From contig NC_133897.1 of the NCBI RefSeq assembly GCF_964199755.1, forward strand, positions 118,553,579 to 118,617,578: 64,000 bases of DNA, given 5' to 3'. The first letter of the stretch is position 1; each line of letters opens with the position of its first letter. The notes under the pieces were generated by a model that was not told the origin of the DNA, searched no databases, and saw only the letters and a list, made by a program, of their open reading frames with translations. This document shows positions 22,101 through 37,100 of this stretch, piece after piece. Origin of the DNA: Larus michahellis. Its lineage: Eukaryota > Chordata > Aves > Charadriiformes > Laridae. The position numbers and the translations under genes are program-made.

Positions 22101-25100
22101 AACATCAGTTCTTTCATCAGACCCTTTGCCTTCTTGAGTTTCTGCCTAAAAATCTATGTGTTTCACTACTAACCTTCAGCAGGCCAAGCGTGGGAGAGAA
22201 TTTCAGCAACTCTTCAATCACATTGTTGTACCCTTTAATGGCAGCCTTCAGTAAAGCAGTCGTACCGTCCTGTAAAGAGAGAGGAAGGTCAGTTCAGTTG
22301 TCACCAATGATGCTTTACCTGCATTCCCCTCGTCTGGAGGGAAACGCCATCTCTCCTCGACACCTCTGAGAGGAGGGTCTCTTCCGCTCATCATCTTTGA
22401 GGAGGCACCCCCACATGTGCTGCTGGTTTTAGGACAGCTGGAGGATTGTCTTCTGGCAGGTGAAAACTTCAGTGTAAAATGAATTCATGACACCATATAT
22501 CGTCTGTGTCTCTCATTTGTATGGACATTTCCATTCCCTTATTCTAGAAGGTCCCTCCAGGAAGCTGTCCCAGACACAACGGGAAAAAGGGAGCCCACAG
22601 TGGGACTTTACAACCTGGCAAACAAGACAGCTTCTGGGGACGCCGGGCCTCCATTCAGACAGCCTTGCAGCCTCAAAAAAAGCTCAGAGGCGTTAAGCCG
22701 CAGACAGAGTGCAGGAAGAAGTGCTACTCACGTCCCGTGCGGCGTCTCGCTCAGCTCCCCGGAGCAGCATTACTCGCACCACTTCGCTATGACCCATCTG
22801 CGATGCAATCCACAAGGGAGCCGTCCCATCCTGCAAACAAAATCAGACTGCTAAAGGTTTCACTTCGAGATTCTGTGCTCCCTGGTATTTTACTGCCCAA
22901 GTCTGCCTACTGGACTGGATGTACTTAAACTTCTCAATTAAATCCTGCATCACAGATAGACATATGCAGAGTCGCTCCCAAAGGCACATGGGAGCTTGGT
23001 TAGAACCATTCCGGTTATGGAGTAGAGCCACCCTTAGCTGCTTTCTCTTGCATAGATGGCCTGAAACGTGCTTTGCTGTGCTAACAGTTAAAGCCCTCTT
23101 TGGCTTACCAGTCGTGCCTAAAATACATCGGGAAGTTTGAAATGTAAAGGCCAAAGGTATCATGTGTGCTTTGAACTCTAGGTGACGTGACAGAAGATAC
23201 AGGTAAATCTCAGCACGCGTGGACAGATTCCGCACCTGGGTCTCTGCACATACAGAGTGGATGTTGTTTAGAGAAGCTGAGGAGCAATGCAAGATGATCC
23301 CCAACTTCCAATGTTAAGTTACGTTATCCACCCTCAAGGAATCTGGTAAAAACATCTTGCCTTACAGTGATGGTAAGTATTTCACAAATTTTATCATCAA
23401 GAACTCAGCTAGAAAACAAGGCAATTATCAAGGAATTCAGCATGAAACAATCTGATTTGGTAAAAATTCTCCTATCCAATCATTATTTGAGCAGAAAACC
23501 TCAGAAAATAAAATGCACTATAATTCAGTATAATCTAAACTATAATTTCCATCCCAAAGGCAAAGGTGAATTGAAGCACTAGAAGTATTTCTCGCCGCAA
23601 TGAGAATTTAGTTTTGTGTCTTTTCCTCCTTTTGCTTCTAAATGGCCTGATTCTCCAGACTACAGGAGGACTCCAGCGGTTATGTGGTGCCAAACTGATT
23701 CTCGTGGGCCTTTCACAAAAGGCTTTGCCTGTATGGACTTTAACGTAAAAGTGAGCCCTTACATAGCAGGGTGTCTGCTTCGCCTTCAGTGCTTGCCAGT
23801 TCCCCTCGCCACCCTCAGCAGCCTGAAGACTTGGCAGGAAAAAAGAAGACAAAATATACTGGGGCTTCCAAAAGAGCCTTAATGAGAAGTTTCAGAAGAA
23901 CACAACTTTTTACTTTAAATAAGATGTTTCCACCTTGATCAAAGAAGCAATCTCTCTGCACCGTGCCAACTGAAGATTCATATGACTTGCTCATGCAATC
24001 CAAACACCTATTGTTGAACCAGTTCTCTGCTTTCTATGGGCTAGTGACTTAATCCTTTGGAAGAAACAGAAAAGTTATTTCTTCCTTTGATATAATATTC
24101 TGGGCTTCCCTTTTTTCTGATTCTGAGAAAGAGCACATACACATCGTGAAATCTTCAGTCTTCTCAAATGGTGAGGAACAAGAGCTTTACTCACTCTTGT
24201 ACCATTTCTCTATAAATTAACTCATTGACATTAGTGACTGACCTCATTCAGTGACTGAACTCATATATCCTGTTAATACAATGAGTGTTCTTTGTGATTC
24301 AAAAATAACAAAGGCTGTCTCGTATACAGCCTATGTAATCTTAGCGTGATGGCAAAAACTGTTCCTCTCCAATTTCTAGTGTTTTCCCTACCAGTAAGCT
24401 GACACTTCTTTTTTTTTTTTTTTTTTTTCTAATCTCCCCCCACCAGAGGGCTCTAGAAAATAGCAATAGGGGCACTGAAAAAGTCTATAAAACTTGGAAA
24501 ATACCTGAGAGCAACCTACACAATTTAATCTGCATGAAGTACCAATGCTATACAAATCCACGCTTCTATTTACACAAGAAATGCAAGCACTATCACCACA
24601 CAGGGAATACAGCAGCTTTCTTTTTTTCACAGTGAAGTTTGTAAGAACAACTCTTATTTTCAGGTATAAATGCAAAGGAGCAGAAAGAAATACAAATGTT
24701 GGGTAACACCGCTGTTACCGTTAACTGTCCTTAATAGTATTGCTGTTAGACTCAGTATCTCAGTTACAGGCTAGAGGCAAAAATACATGGTGAGAAAGTG
24801 CGATTGCCCTGGAGGACTTAGCCTGAAGAGAAGAAAGGTGATGAAGTTGATGGTGGGCTCACATTGACTATTATCAACTTCTCTCTCTTAAGCAAACAGC
24901 ATCTAACATGCAGGTTTATGCAAACCCATATAATATTTATATGGAGTAGATGAGATTTCTGTCCATTTTCTTGTTGGTGTATGGTGCAAAAGAGATATTA
25001 CATCATACTAACGGGCCACATAAGAATTCCCATGTTAACAGATATTAAGGCTTGGAGGTGTGGCAGGATGAGTGAGAAAAGGAATGGATGCAGTTCAAAA

Positions 25101-28100
25101 GCTACTTTCCTTTCCTTGTCTCAGCAGACCGGAGACCATTAGATTCCTAGAACAATATTAAATACACCATGTTTTTAAGCTGTGCTTATTTCCGTATTTG
25201 ATTACAAATATATACAGTATATTTGATTACAAGTACATACAGGCTACCTCTCATTTTAGCCAGCAGTTGCAATCATATTCTGACTGAAATTTCTGGTGCT
25301 CTTTCTCTTACCCATTAACTAATGACTTTGCTTTGCAGCTTTGAATCTCAGTGTTTGCTGGTGGCTTGGAGTTTTAGAAAGGGACAGATTAGGGTGGGAG
25401 GTGAAATACTCCTTGAATTCCCAGTAAGGACTTCCAGGGAGAGAGAGCGCCTGCTCTCAGGCTACTCGGTGTCATCTTCGCTGTTCTGCCCATCAGTCCA
25501 CTCACACCACTACACCAGCTGAATTCTTGCTAATAACAAATTGCTTGCTTGTCTGAAGTCTACACTCTATATAGCTTTACTGGCGTACATGTACGTGTAA
25601 TTGCATATCATGTGTTAAGATAAAAACATTAATTTTCAACGTATTTTGAATCTGCTTAGCCAGTCAGACTAAAGCCTGCTGGGACACAGGCTGCCAAAAC
25701 AGACTGTAAAATTCATTGGCAAATAATCTTCTCTTTTTGTTCTTGAGTTGGAGAAGAAAAGAAACACCTCCCACACCAGGCTTCAGACACTGCCCCCAGC
25801 TCTGTCTAGACAAAAAGATGACAAAAGAATTCCTGCCCAGCTCAGAAATATCAGAAAGAAAAGAAGGCGGCTAAAATCCAAGAGAAATGTCCTTGCCAGG
25901 GAAGAAACTCGCCAGGAATCTTCACTATTCGGTCTTGCGAGAGCTGAGCTGGAAGGCCTGCCCACGGACAGGCAGCACCATCTGAGATGCTCTACGGTGT
26001 TAGGAGCATCCCCGTGGGACTGGGAGATGGGGCATGAGACCAAAGGGGAACTGGTATCCACTACAGCAGCAGGAAGAGACATATGAGGCACACGCTCAGC
26101 CTCATGAATTAAGCACCCAAATTCACAAGGTAGAGAGGAAAACCTAGACACCATGAGAAAGAAGCATGAACTCACACCCGGCACTCTGCAGCTCTGTATT
26201 CAATATTACATTGCTTAGAAAAGTTTCCTATGGCAGTGAGCAACATGTACTTTGTGACTGACAGTTGGAGTCATCTGACATCGCAACTGCCCCATCTAGA
26301 GCTACATTCCTCAGGACCAACATGCCACCTTCGAACAAAGTACAAATTTGTTTGTTAGTAAGAAAGAGACTGAAGTCCATCCAACCATTACTTTACTAAT
26401 TAAACAGTAAAAATGTTCCATTTGTTAAGGAAATGTTTCAGATTACAGTGGGCCCAAATACAAATGCCACGGATTTATCCAGGCATAATCTTAGCAGGGA
26501 TCGGAGGTACCCTGAAGCAAAGCCTGTCCTGCCGGAGATGAGACAGAGCCAGGAGGAACATTCGCACAGAGTCAAGTCTTTGCCTCAACTAAGATTTAAA
26601 AATGCCTCACGAAACATTGTGTTGTAGAAATTGGATTAGAGAGCTAAAAAAATATTCTCAGAAAGAATTAGCTGGGGCATTATAATTACGGTTAGCAGAA
26701 TGCAGCTTTTATGGCAAGATGGTGGAGCTAAATCTAAGGCTCCTCAACTTTATTTTGGCCCACTCAAAAGGCATTAATGCATACCTTGGTCTATCCTTCT
26801 ACACTGATCTTTTAGTCTGCCTTAACTAACAGCTTTTAACAACATTTCTTAATCTTGACCTTGAGACACAGCATGGATGTAGCCTTGGAGCAACTAAAGA
26901 ATCAGTCCATGCAGTAGCTGCCAGCACAGCTCTGGTGCTGGGGAAGTGGAGGAAGAGGCAGCAGGGAAATTACTTTAGTTTCAGCACATAAAATGCTAAT
27001 CCAGTTTCCTTACACTACAGGAGTAGCAGGGAGGCTATGCAGACCTACAGATGCAGCAGCAGAAGTCATATACATCAATCTGTGCTGCCAGGCTATGACT
27101 TGTCAGGCTTTTTGGCATAGATGAAAGGAAATACACAAAATGCCTGGCAAAGCTTGTCACATGCTACGTTGTCCACTGTTATTAGAGTTTTCACATTCAT
27201 TTGCTCCTGCCTGCTGACTTTTTTAACTTGCTGCAGTCAGTGATCACAGCCACCTGGCAGCCATACATGACTGATTGCAAGGACGAGACCTTATCCCATC
27301 AATTTACGTGAAAACCCAGGACAGATACCGTGCCTGCAGGGTTTCAGCAGACCACAGGGGAGGCTCTCTCAAAGCAGGGATCTCAAAGATTCTTGGGAAG
27401 CCCTGTCTCTAAGCAGGCATTCCTAAGGGCCGGGAGTAAAGCTAGCTTCGCAACTCCCATATCTGGCTACTCAAAGCAGCATCTAAATGTGCTGTTTAAG
27501 CCCTGATCTGAGAACCAAGAAACAGCTATGCAATAAAGAAATCCTTTTTAGGAAACCAAGAGAGCTTTTATATACATCTGTGTGCATCATGTATTCTTAC
27601 GTATCCCTCAGTTATTTTAACACCTAGGAAATCTCTCTAACCCAGTGTTAATTTTTCGTAACTGTAAAATCTAGTAATTAGACCCCAGCTCTTCCTTGAA
27701 GTGTCGAGCTTACCTGCCGTGGCTGGTTAACCTTTGCTCCTGAAGAAAGCAGCAGTCGGATGACATCCAGATAGCCTCCTTGTGCTGCCAGGAAAATTGC
27801 AGAAGCTCCATCCTAAGAACAAACGCATGCAGCTTACACCGTGTTGAGATTATGCCACTTTTTTCCATACAAAACCAAACCAAACTGAATCAAGTTCTTC
27901 TTAAGCCATTATGCAGTGTAAGAGCATCTATGTAGCCAAGCTCAAGAAATAATTACCAAAATCCAAAGTCTAGTTCATGACAAACTATGCTAACATTTTT
28001 CATTCAGTATGCATAAGTACTGGTTCCCACCATATACCAAACTGAGCATTAAATCTCAGGTCTGGAATACTAAGTTCAAAGCATTGAACCACATAACAGG

Positions 28101-31100
28101 AAACCCATTCCTATACAGCAAATTATATTTATTTAGATTCATTTAGCTTTTGTATGTTCATGCAGAAGCGTTCTGCTATGTGGAAACACACGGTGAAAAC
28201 ATGTTCAAGTACTTTGCAGAACTGGAGGCCCCAGCACTGAAGTCTGCCCTTTAGGCTGAAGAAATAAGTACAGTGCCATACTACTGCACCACCCCACCAA
28301 CAACCGTGGCACTACTCTGGCACATCTCGCAGAAAAGACTTGACCTGTAATAGAGTCATGTAAAGTAGCCCATGCAAGACAGAGTGTCTCATAGCCCTAG
28401 CAGAATCCAGCATTTTCCTGCAAAAAGCTTGTGAAAGAAATAAACAAATATGTGATTTTTTTTTTCCTCAACGTGTCTTTCCTGTGCAGATGTTTTTCAG
28501 TGTTTGGCTTTATAGAAGCTTTTCCTTAGGAAAAGAATTTAGAAGTCATATTTCATTAATTTTTATTTGATGAAAAATTTTCAAACAGCATCAGAATCCA
28601 GCCAGACAGCTGGAAGTGGAAATCTGCACTGAGGGTGGGAAAGGTGTTTACCCATCCTACATCCACAGCACTCAGCACAGGACATGCTAGGGCAAGTTTT
28701 CCTAGGAGGTAAAAGTCTTTTAGTTTAAATAGAGACATGAATGAACCCCCCCCACTACATCCCAGATGTACAAGTACACATCTAACCAATTTATGCATAT
28801 GCTTATCACAAAATACAGCGCATTTTAGTTGAAGCCTGTTGTTGACCTTGCTGGCATATCACTATGTTGGGATGGAATGCTGTTGTCTGCAAAGAGATAA
28901 CTGGTTAGCTACTCCTCTTCCCGCAAAACTCAGCACCAGCCTAGTGAAGTATGAGCTGAATATAGTGCCCCAGGGACCTGAATTTAAAATGTTTGACCTT
29001 GATTTCAAGACAAATGTCCTGGTAAACAAGAGAGGTGTCTGCTGGCACTACAAAATGCACACCTCTGGGCCCTCTGAGGGACGGTTTTCTTTGGTTGCTA
29101 TGCGAGTACATGAAATAGGGCAATGGTATCAGCTCCTTTGCGGGCTTCCTCCAGAGACAGGCATAGTGACAACACTTCCATTTAGAAAGTAAACAAGGTT
29201 GTATAATAGTAAAAGAGCTCTTTATTGTAACATCAATCAAGACAGAGAATCTTGGTTTCCCTGTCATCCAACCATTTTAAAAATTAACTATTAGTTTTTT
29301 GTACTTGATTTTAATTGATGCTATAATGAGAAAACTGTTTTAAGGCTATAAAGTATTTCTGCAAGAAATACTGTTTAGTCAGGGTGTTCTCTTGTCTTCT
29401 CCTCTTTCCCTCGTGGGAGTCAATTTAAGATTAAAACACCTTTTGTTGGTTTCGGGAGGACTACCTAAATGCACGCTTGAAATCCCTCTCATTTGGCTGC
29501 CAGCCGGTTACCCCTTTGCAAACGCCGCTTGGCAGTGTCCCACAAAAGGAGCCAGTCTAATGCTCTTTTTCAAGAGATTGTGTTCTTATTTTATTAAGCA
29601 GCTATTTCTGACTGGTTTTGCCCAATGGCTGTGAGCAATAAAAATACACTTCTAAATCCAATTGCAAATATTGCTCATCCCCAGGAGAGACAAGAAGGAA
29701 GTGATTTTACTGCCTTCACTTGTAGGTATGTGCCTGCAGGTGTGGCAGCATGGCTATTTTTAAACCCAGTGGTAACCCCTGGGATTACCGTGCAGAGGCG
29801 TGAATCACTGCCCTCAGATTAGAAAGGCAATGGCTATTTGCGCAGCAGGGAGGGTGGGACGCCCTTCTTTATAAATGCGGGGTGAGGGAGCCCCTGTGTG
29901 ACCCATGCACAGCCCCCTAAGCAGGCTGGTGGCTTCTGTAGTCACCAGCCCTTGGTTCCCACCCACGCTTACAGGAGCTGAGTGTGACAGCATCCTGCAG
30001 ATCCAAACCCCATGGAAATGGCTGAAAAAAAACAATCGCATATCCCTGGGGAACAACTTCCTTTTTGTCAGTCTTGTGTGCCCCGGGGTAGGAAAGAGTG
30101 ATGGGAATTGGAGGGAAAACCTGCCAGTTATTTCTGTTGAATTCTGAAAAGCTCAACTTATTTGTGTCTCTGTTGAAGTAAATTAAATCCAGTGCTTCAC
30201 TGTCTCGATCCAGCTTTCTGAAAAGTCAATTCAGTTTAGTCATTTTAACCATTCTTTGCCCAAAGCGCTGACAAGGTAGAGATGCGCAAATACCAGATGA
30301 CATCATTTTAACTGATATTTTTAAAAAGACAACACAACTTTTACTACTCTTTCTGGCAGAAAACTGATGAACTGATTCTCTAGTAAATCAGTGGCTTTAT
30401 AGCTGTTCACCTGTCTGTCTGCAACGCGAATCATGGTAGAACGTGATTTCATTACCTTCTTCAAAGGTAATGGATAGCACAAATCTGATCCAGGTTTGGT
30501 ACATATCCTTCATGCAGGTAAAAGACCAAAAGGCAGCCAAATCATCTTTTCTGCTTTTGTGTTACTTCTTCCAGGATCATGAAGAGCAGACAGGTAACAA
30601 AATTCACATCTTAGAAGAGTAGAGTACTATAAAACCACAACGTTTGGCAAATACTTCTGTGTGCTGGAGCCAAAGTATCTGCTGTTGTCCAACCAACAGC
30701 ACATTTGTTCCACCACCAGTGCTGTCAATATAATCTACGTCAAATAACTCACATAAAGTTGATCGTGAATGTTGGCGCCGTGCTTTAACAGAGTGTCCAC
30801 TACTTTTGCATGCCCGTACTGACAAGCAGCTAGAAGAGCAGTACCTCCATCCTGTGAAAAAGCAAAGAATGGGTACAGTCAGGTGAGAGGGCAGGTGCTG
30901 GACTGAACATCGCCATAAAACATAAGCAAATTTTAAGGCTCTTCAGACTTTGGCTCACAGCAGTTCTGTAGTGAATAGCTACTGAATCTTTCATAATTTT
31001 AGTACTGAGTCTTGCCCCACAAATCTTTAAACTTGGATCTGTCACTATAAACATTTTCTCCTGTGACATTTTTAGCGAGGGACAGGAACGAAGAAAATTC

Positions 31101-34100
31101 TGCTTTTTGTTCCTCATCTTCTGCCTTCCCACTAGAAGCTTTGCTCACTTCACAACTCCAAGCTCCTCCAAGTCTCTTCCCTTTACAACCAAATCCACCA
31201 CCCCTGCGAAGTCCTTACACCTACCGAAGGACAGCACACCTTTCCCCTGCCCTAAAGCGTCCTGATCATTTACTCTTCTTTGGCCAGAACCTCATGCCCT
31301 GTCACGTCTTGCCTCTCACCTGTTGATTGTTGGCCTGAAGTAGAGCAGGGAGGATGCATTTTAAAGCATGCTAGCGAACTGCGGAAGCGTGCATCAGACC
31401 AAAACCAAGACCACCAGTACTTCTGCTGAAGAAGTGATCCCTGCAGGTAGTAGCAATCCCAGGTGGTTATAGTGACTGCATATCACCACTAAAGGGAGAC
31501 CTAGGCACATGCATCAAGTCCTGCGTGTGGAGACACTCCCTTGGAAGCTGTCTGAGAAAGTAAAAACCTCTGTGTCACTGGCAATCGACTCCACACCAGC
31601 TGAAACAACTAAGATAGCAAATGCGGGTCTTGCCAGCTTGGTAAATGCACTGTGCCTCACTCAAAAATTACCATTATTTCTGACACGGATACAGAGAGGA
31701 AGTTTTTATCTTCTCTCTGGGACGGCACCATGCCATCGTGCAAGGATGAGACATACCCCAAGTCACCCACACCAGAGGTCTTCTCTCTCCTTCCCTGCCT
31801 TCTCCCAGTCTCAAGCCCCTCCTCCACAAGATAAGCTATCTAAAGTATTTCAAATAAATGGTTTCTAGAACTGTTATTAATGCGGGCAGAAGATTGTGTT
31901 TTCCCTCAGCCTTGTCCTCTGAAACAGCTCCAAAGTTTTGTCTGAAATTTTCCACAGGCAGATATCCACAGGAGAAGTTACAGCTCGAATAGCCAAATGG
32001 ATGTTTTACAATGGGAAGTGCCAATCAAATTTATTAATCTGTGGTGCTATTTCATGCCTATAATAACCTCATGAAAACTCAAGCTCTGACATGACCGAAC
32101 TAACCCACAGGGACTGTCTATAACTACTCTCAAAACCTCATATTGACTCTTCCTCCCTACGACACTGAAAAGCAAACAAGGTTTGAGTGTCTGCAAAGTC
32201 ACAGATGTGGAGCTGTTACGTGACAATCTAAGAATTGCATATTAATTCTGGATTATTTGAGTAAATATATTCTGTAATCAGGTCAGTGGAATTAAGTTAC
32301 TCTATAGCTACAATGAGTCATTAGACTTTCCTGTCAAATTAAGCTACCCAAATGTAATAGGAACTGCTGTAACAAAACACAAAAGCAACCACAATGCTTC
32401 CAAGATTAAAAAATACCTTATACACACTTAAAAGACAATGGCAAAAACTAATAGCTCCGTGAAACCTATTTCCTGTCTCCAACCAGCTGAAAGCCATTTT
32501 GCTCGATTACTGAGTTACCAGATCAAAGGGCTACAAACAAAAAACAGAGACATTTTTAAAGACTCTTTCCCCGAAGGAAATGGGGAGAGAAAAATTAGTG
32601 AGTTAAGAAGAGAAACTGTGCTATCCAGATTGGAGTTCCTCTGTGGAGAGGCAGCGAAGGATGAGTTTTAGGAAGCTTAAAACTATTGAGGTTCCCTGTA
32701 TGGTGGGTAATAGACGTACTCAGCTGTATATGAGAATAGTTTATTTATTGCTTTATGGTCTGTTTTTTGTTTTCTAAAATTCTCGTGTTCTTAACAAACT
32801 CTGGCTATTTTAAGAAGATTGTTTGGTTATTAACATAAGTTCTGGAGGGAACCAAATGACAGGTCCCAGATCAAAGTCAGGGCCTCAAAGCTACCTGCAG
32901 TTAGCACAGTGGAACTGATGCTCAACGTTTGGAGTACAACTGCGTGATCCCACCTTGGGAGATGTCACAGCTTGAGTTTAAGGGAGACACTTCTCATGGG
33001 TTATCTCCAAGTGTCTCAAAATGGGGATCCTGATCAAGTGTTTGGTTGAATCCAACAAACAAGTTTAGACAGATATGTTTTTGGAATGAATAGCACATTT
33101 ACAAAATACGTGATTTAAATCTTTCAGACCAGAGTGACCAAGTTTCCTAGATCACTCTGGTCCAAGTCTAGGGGTCAGAAAAAAAAACATTTGGTGTTCC
33201 CCAGTTCCAGCTGCCCACCCTAAATCAAATATTTACTGGGCCAGAGAGAACTGGAGATTTGGACCCTGATCAGGAAGACAACTGGGCTCTAAGACCTGCT
33301 CTACTGTGTCTCCTATGAAGTTGAATATATTCAAAAGAAGACACTGAGATTCATTTGAATGCTCTGATGGAGACAGGTCTTGCTGTAAGAAAAGGGGAGT
33401 TGGGACCAGAAATCTTTTTAACTGAAAAGGCCATGTGGTAAGACAGCACTCAATTAAACTGAGGAATTGTCAAACAGTGTGAAGGTCCATGGTTTCTTAG
33501 GAAGAGAAAAACTCAGCCATTGAGCTTCCATTTCGCTTTCTCTTACACTTTCTTCCCTTTTTGCCAGCCCAAGAGCCTTTCCTCCAGCATGCTTTAGCTG
33601 GAGCCCCCAGTGTTTTACAGGCCATTGAGAAGGCAGGTGAGTTATTAGAAAAAAAAAACAAAGAAAAAAGTAAATGACAGAGTTTTAAAATCCCTTTCAG
33701 CCATGTGATTCCCTCTTTCCTTTTTGGCGTCAGGTGAGATGAGTGAAAAGTTGAAGCAGCATCTTTGGTACTGGCAAACCTCTTGGAAACTCTGAGGAGG
33801 GCAGCAAGTGGGAGCAGGGACGCGTGAGCAACCACAGAGGCCCTTCCAGGGCCATGGCAGTACAGCCCAGAGAGGCACGCTGCCTTGGGTTGATTTCTTG
33901 CTCATATCCTGTTTTCCTGACATAATGTAGCTCCTATTAATCCTTGAATGCAAACCCTTCCAGATCAGATAGGAGCCAGTTCTCTCAGCTACCTCTACAA
34001 TTCTTCCTCTGAAACCATTTTTCTTACCCCCCCCACAGTCTGTCCTCCCTACTGGCGGTACATACAGTAGCTCCAATCTCCCATGGAAGCACTTGGATCA

Positions 34101-37100
34101 GCAGCATCCAATAAGACGATGCTATCTGGTGTAGACTTCCCTGTCTATTCACCTACCTGTTCCTGCACCTCTGCCATCATGACCAGAAAGTAGCTTAGAA
34201 TTATATGGTGTTTTATGATCTCTGAAATAATGCTACAAGGTAGAAGTGATCTTCCGCAGTCACTACTTGCTGAAAAATAGCCTGTGACACATGGTTCGAC
34301 CTGCAGTATTGCTCAGAAAACATGCCCCCATGAAAAGCCTTTTAAGAACCCATATGCTTATAACATGTCTCAGAGTAAGAAAAGAGAACATGTTTCAATT
34401 TATGATGCATGCTTCTAGGGATGTCAGACAATGCAGAATAATATTATTGAATAATATGTATTTTATAGTATATATATAAAATAACCTTCAATAGTACTAT
34501 TTGTTCTCTTTACAACAGCAGAAATTATTGCTAATTACTTCATTACTCTGTTTTGGAACATGTTTGCTTTGCTTGCTGCAGAGAATATCAACTCTAATGA
34601 TACCAGGTGTGACAAGAATTGAATGCCTATATTAACATAGTTCTCCATCACTCACATCTATGAGTAACAAATGTACACTCACATATATGAGTAACAAATG
34701 CAGTAATTACAATTTACAGAGAGGGACATGAAAAAGAACATGTTGGGCTTTGCATTTCCTTGCTTTAAAGTCTCTGTTTCCTAGGATACATTCAATTTGG
34801 TTTTTTTATTTCAATCCCACGTCTTCATTTATACTAGAAAGTTCTTTGTAAATTGATTAATTTTGCAGTGCCCTTTAAAAAAAGCCAGGATCAGCCATAT
34901 CTTTTCCAGTGCCGCCATCGTTTCTGGGGCTTGGGAGGGATGGAGGAGCCTGTTATCTTAGTCGCCTGCTAACGGAACGATGGTTTGATGGAAAAATTCC
35001 AAGCTATAGAAGCTATATTATTAAATGAGAGAATGGAGCAGATACAAAAACACACTGGAAGGCCAATGGAAGATGCATACTGTCAATGCAGTGTGCTCTC
35101 AATGGTGCCTTCTGCTCAGGTACACACTGCTGCACAAAGTACAAGGTGGTTTCCCATCCAGACTCAGTCTAAAAGTGGGTTACCAAAGCCCAGTCTCAAA
35201 GCTGTAAGCATTTGGATCCCTGCACCAGACTCAGGCTCCGCCGTCTGGGCTTTTGGCTATTCCAAGAAGATTTGGAAAAAGGATCCGCCTGAACAAAGAA
35301 ATAGAAGCTCTGAGATGCATTTCATCTTCTTGTCACAGATGAGTAAATGGGAATTTAGGGAGGACTGCGGCTGATATATTCTTACATATCCTATGGTGGA
35401 TGCAGAGACATCCCAATGTAGACAAAATTTCGGTCTATGCAAGTGAAGGACATATACACCTAAAAATGGATTCTACCTAACATTTACAAAAAGACCCTCT
35501 GTTCTTGTATTAGAGGATGACTTAAGGAAAGACTGATATCGCTATCAAGGGACTGATCTGTGATCAACTTATGCCATCAAGTCTAGACAGTAAAAGCTAG
35601 TAACCAGCTAGTCTAGACAGTAAAAGCTAGTAACAAGCTAATATTTTCACAATATGTTGCATTACCCATATTAGTCAGAAAACATTCAAGTGAGGAAATC
35701 CTTTTATCATCTTCCTGCTGCCGTGTCATGTGAGCAGGAAAAACCAGCCTTGATTTTCAGAATGTATCAGCATGCAAAAATAGACCCATCATCTTACTTT
35801 ATTCTTAAATTCAGTGGAGGCACCAAATTCAAAGAGAAACTTCACTACATCATTGTGGCCTTGCTGTGCAGCAAAGAACAGGGAAGTTGCACCTGACTGT
35901 AAGGAAACAAAATGGATTAAAAAAACCCCAAACACGTAACACACTTGACTGAAGTATATACATTTCAAATTGAAAAGTATTGAGCACAATCAGTTGGATA
36001 TCAGCTGAAAAGACATGGTGGTTTTGAGGACTCCAGAGGACACCGGGTATCTTAGGTCAGTTTTCTTCCCCTTGCACTGAGAAATCTGTCCAGCATCACA
36101 CATTTGAGTCAATTCTGAGTTTCACAAGGGGCTTCTTCACAGAGTTTCTAATATAGACCTCGGATTTGCTCACTTCTACCAAGTCACCATATAAGGAAAG
36201 CAATCCCAGAGTGAGGAAAGAACAGTCTTGCACAACAGAGGAACAGCCAATTTGAAACCAGCTCCTATTCCACCTGCCGCTACAACCCGAGACAAATAGG
36301 AGCATGGAATGGATTTGGATCATTGTGTGGAAAGACCAGGGAGGCAGTTATTTGGTAAAGCAGAGCTCCACCTGCCTCGACTCTCCACCGACAAAATGGG
36401 ACTGCTCTTGGTATAAGTCACCCTTGTCTCTTGCAGCAGTAGCTCCCCATCCAGCCAAGCAGCCTTCAAGCAACTATCACCAGCCCTGCAACTCCTGCTT
36501 TCCGTTAACCTCACTGAAGAACCAAACCCCCGTATTTTACACTAGTTGTATAAAATACTGTCATTAACATGTGAGTAAATCAGGACCAAAAAATGAAGAT
36601 GTAAGATTTCAGTGAGTGGACAGAAAGAAAGAGGAAGAGAAGGAAAGAGGAAGAGAAGGAAGGGAGAAAGGTAGAGAAAGAGAGAAAAAGAGGGAAAGGG
36701 AAAGAGAGGGAGGGAGAAAGGAAGGAAGGAAGAGAGGAAGGCAGGAAGGGAGGAGAAAGGAAGGGAGGAAGGGAGGAAGGGAGGAGAAAGGAAGGGAGGA
36801 AGGGAGGAAGGGAGGAAGGGAGGAAGGGAGGAAGGAAGGAAGGAAGGAAGGAAGGAAGGAAGGAAGGAAGGAAGGAAGGAAGGAAGGAAGGAAGGAAGGA
36901 AGGAAGGAAGGAAGGAAGGAAGGAAGGAAGGAAGGAAGGAAGGAAGAGACAAGCAGGCTTTCCTGACTTGGGCCTCTCTCATCCCATGTAGAAGGTGCAG
37001 GAAAGGGGAGCTGCACATGAAATTCACTCCAGTGCCCAAAGCCTTTACAGTGGCACATGACCCCTTGAGACCATTGGAGAGCCCCCTCCTCCAGATGCAT

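Larger units (their letters stand above)
30852..35797 (-). other. ANKRD29: ANKRD29 intron 4
   Basis: 4.9 kb. It contains an 11-bp inverted repeat (33127-33162), a 27-bp tandem duplication (34650-34703) and a 30-bp tandem duplication (35581-35640). No gene-like sequence apart from these. Confidence 0.8.

Noticed and set aside
36542-37100. Two minus-strand frames of 163-165 codons and one plus-strand frame of 116 codons rich in repeated residues
   Set aside because: They are translations of the GGAA microsatellite; no splice or start context supports a protein.
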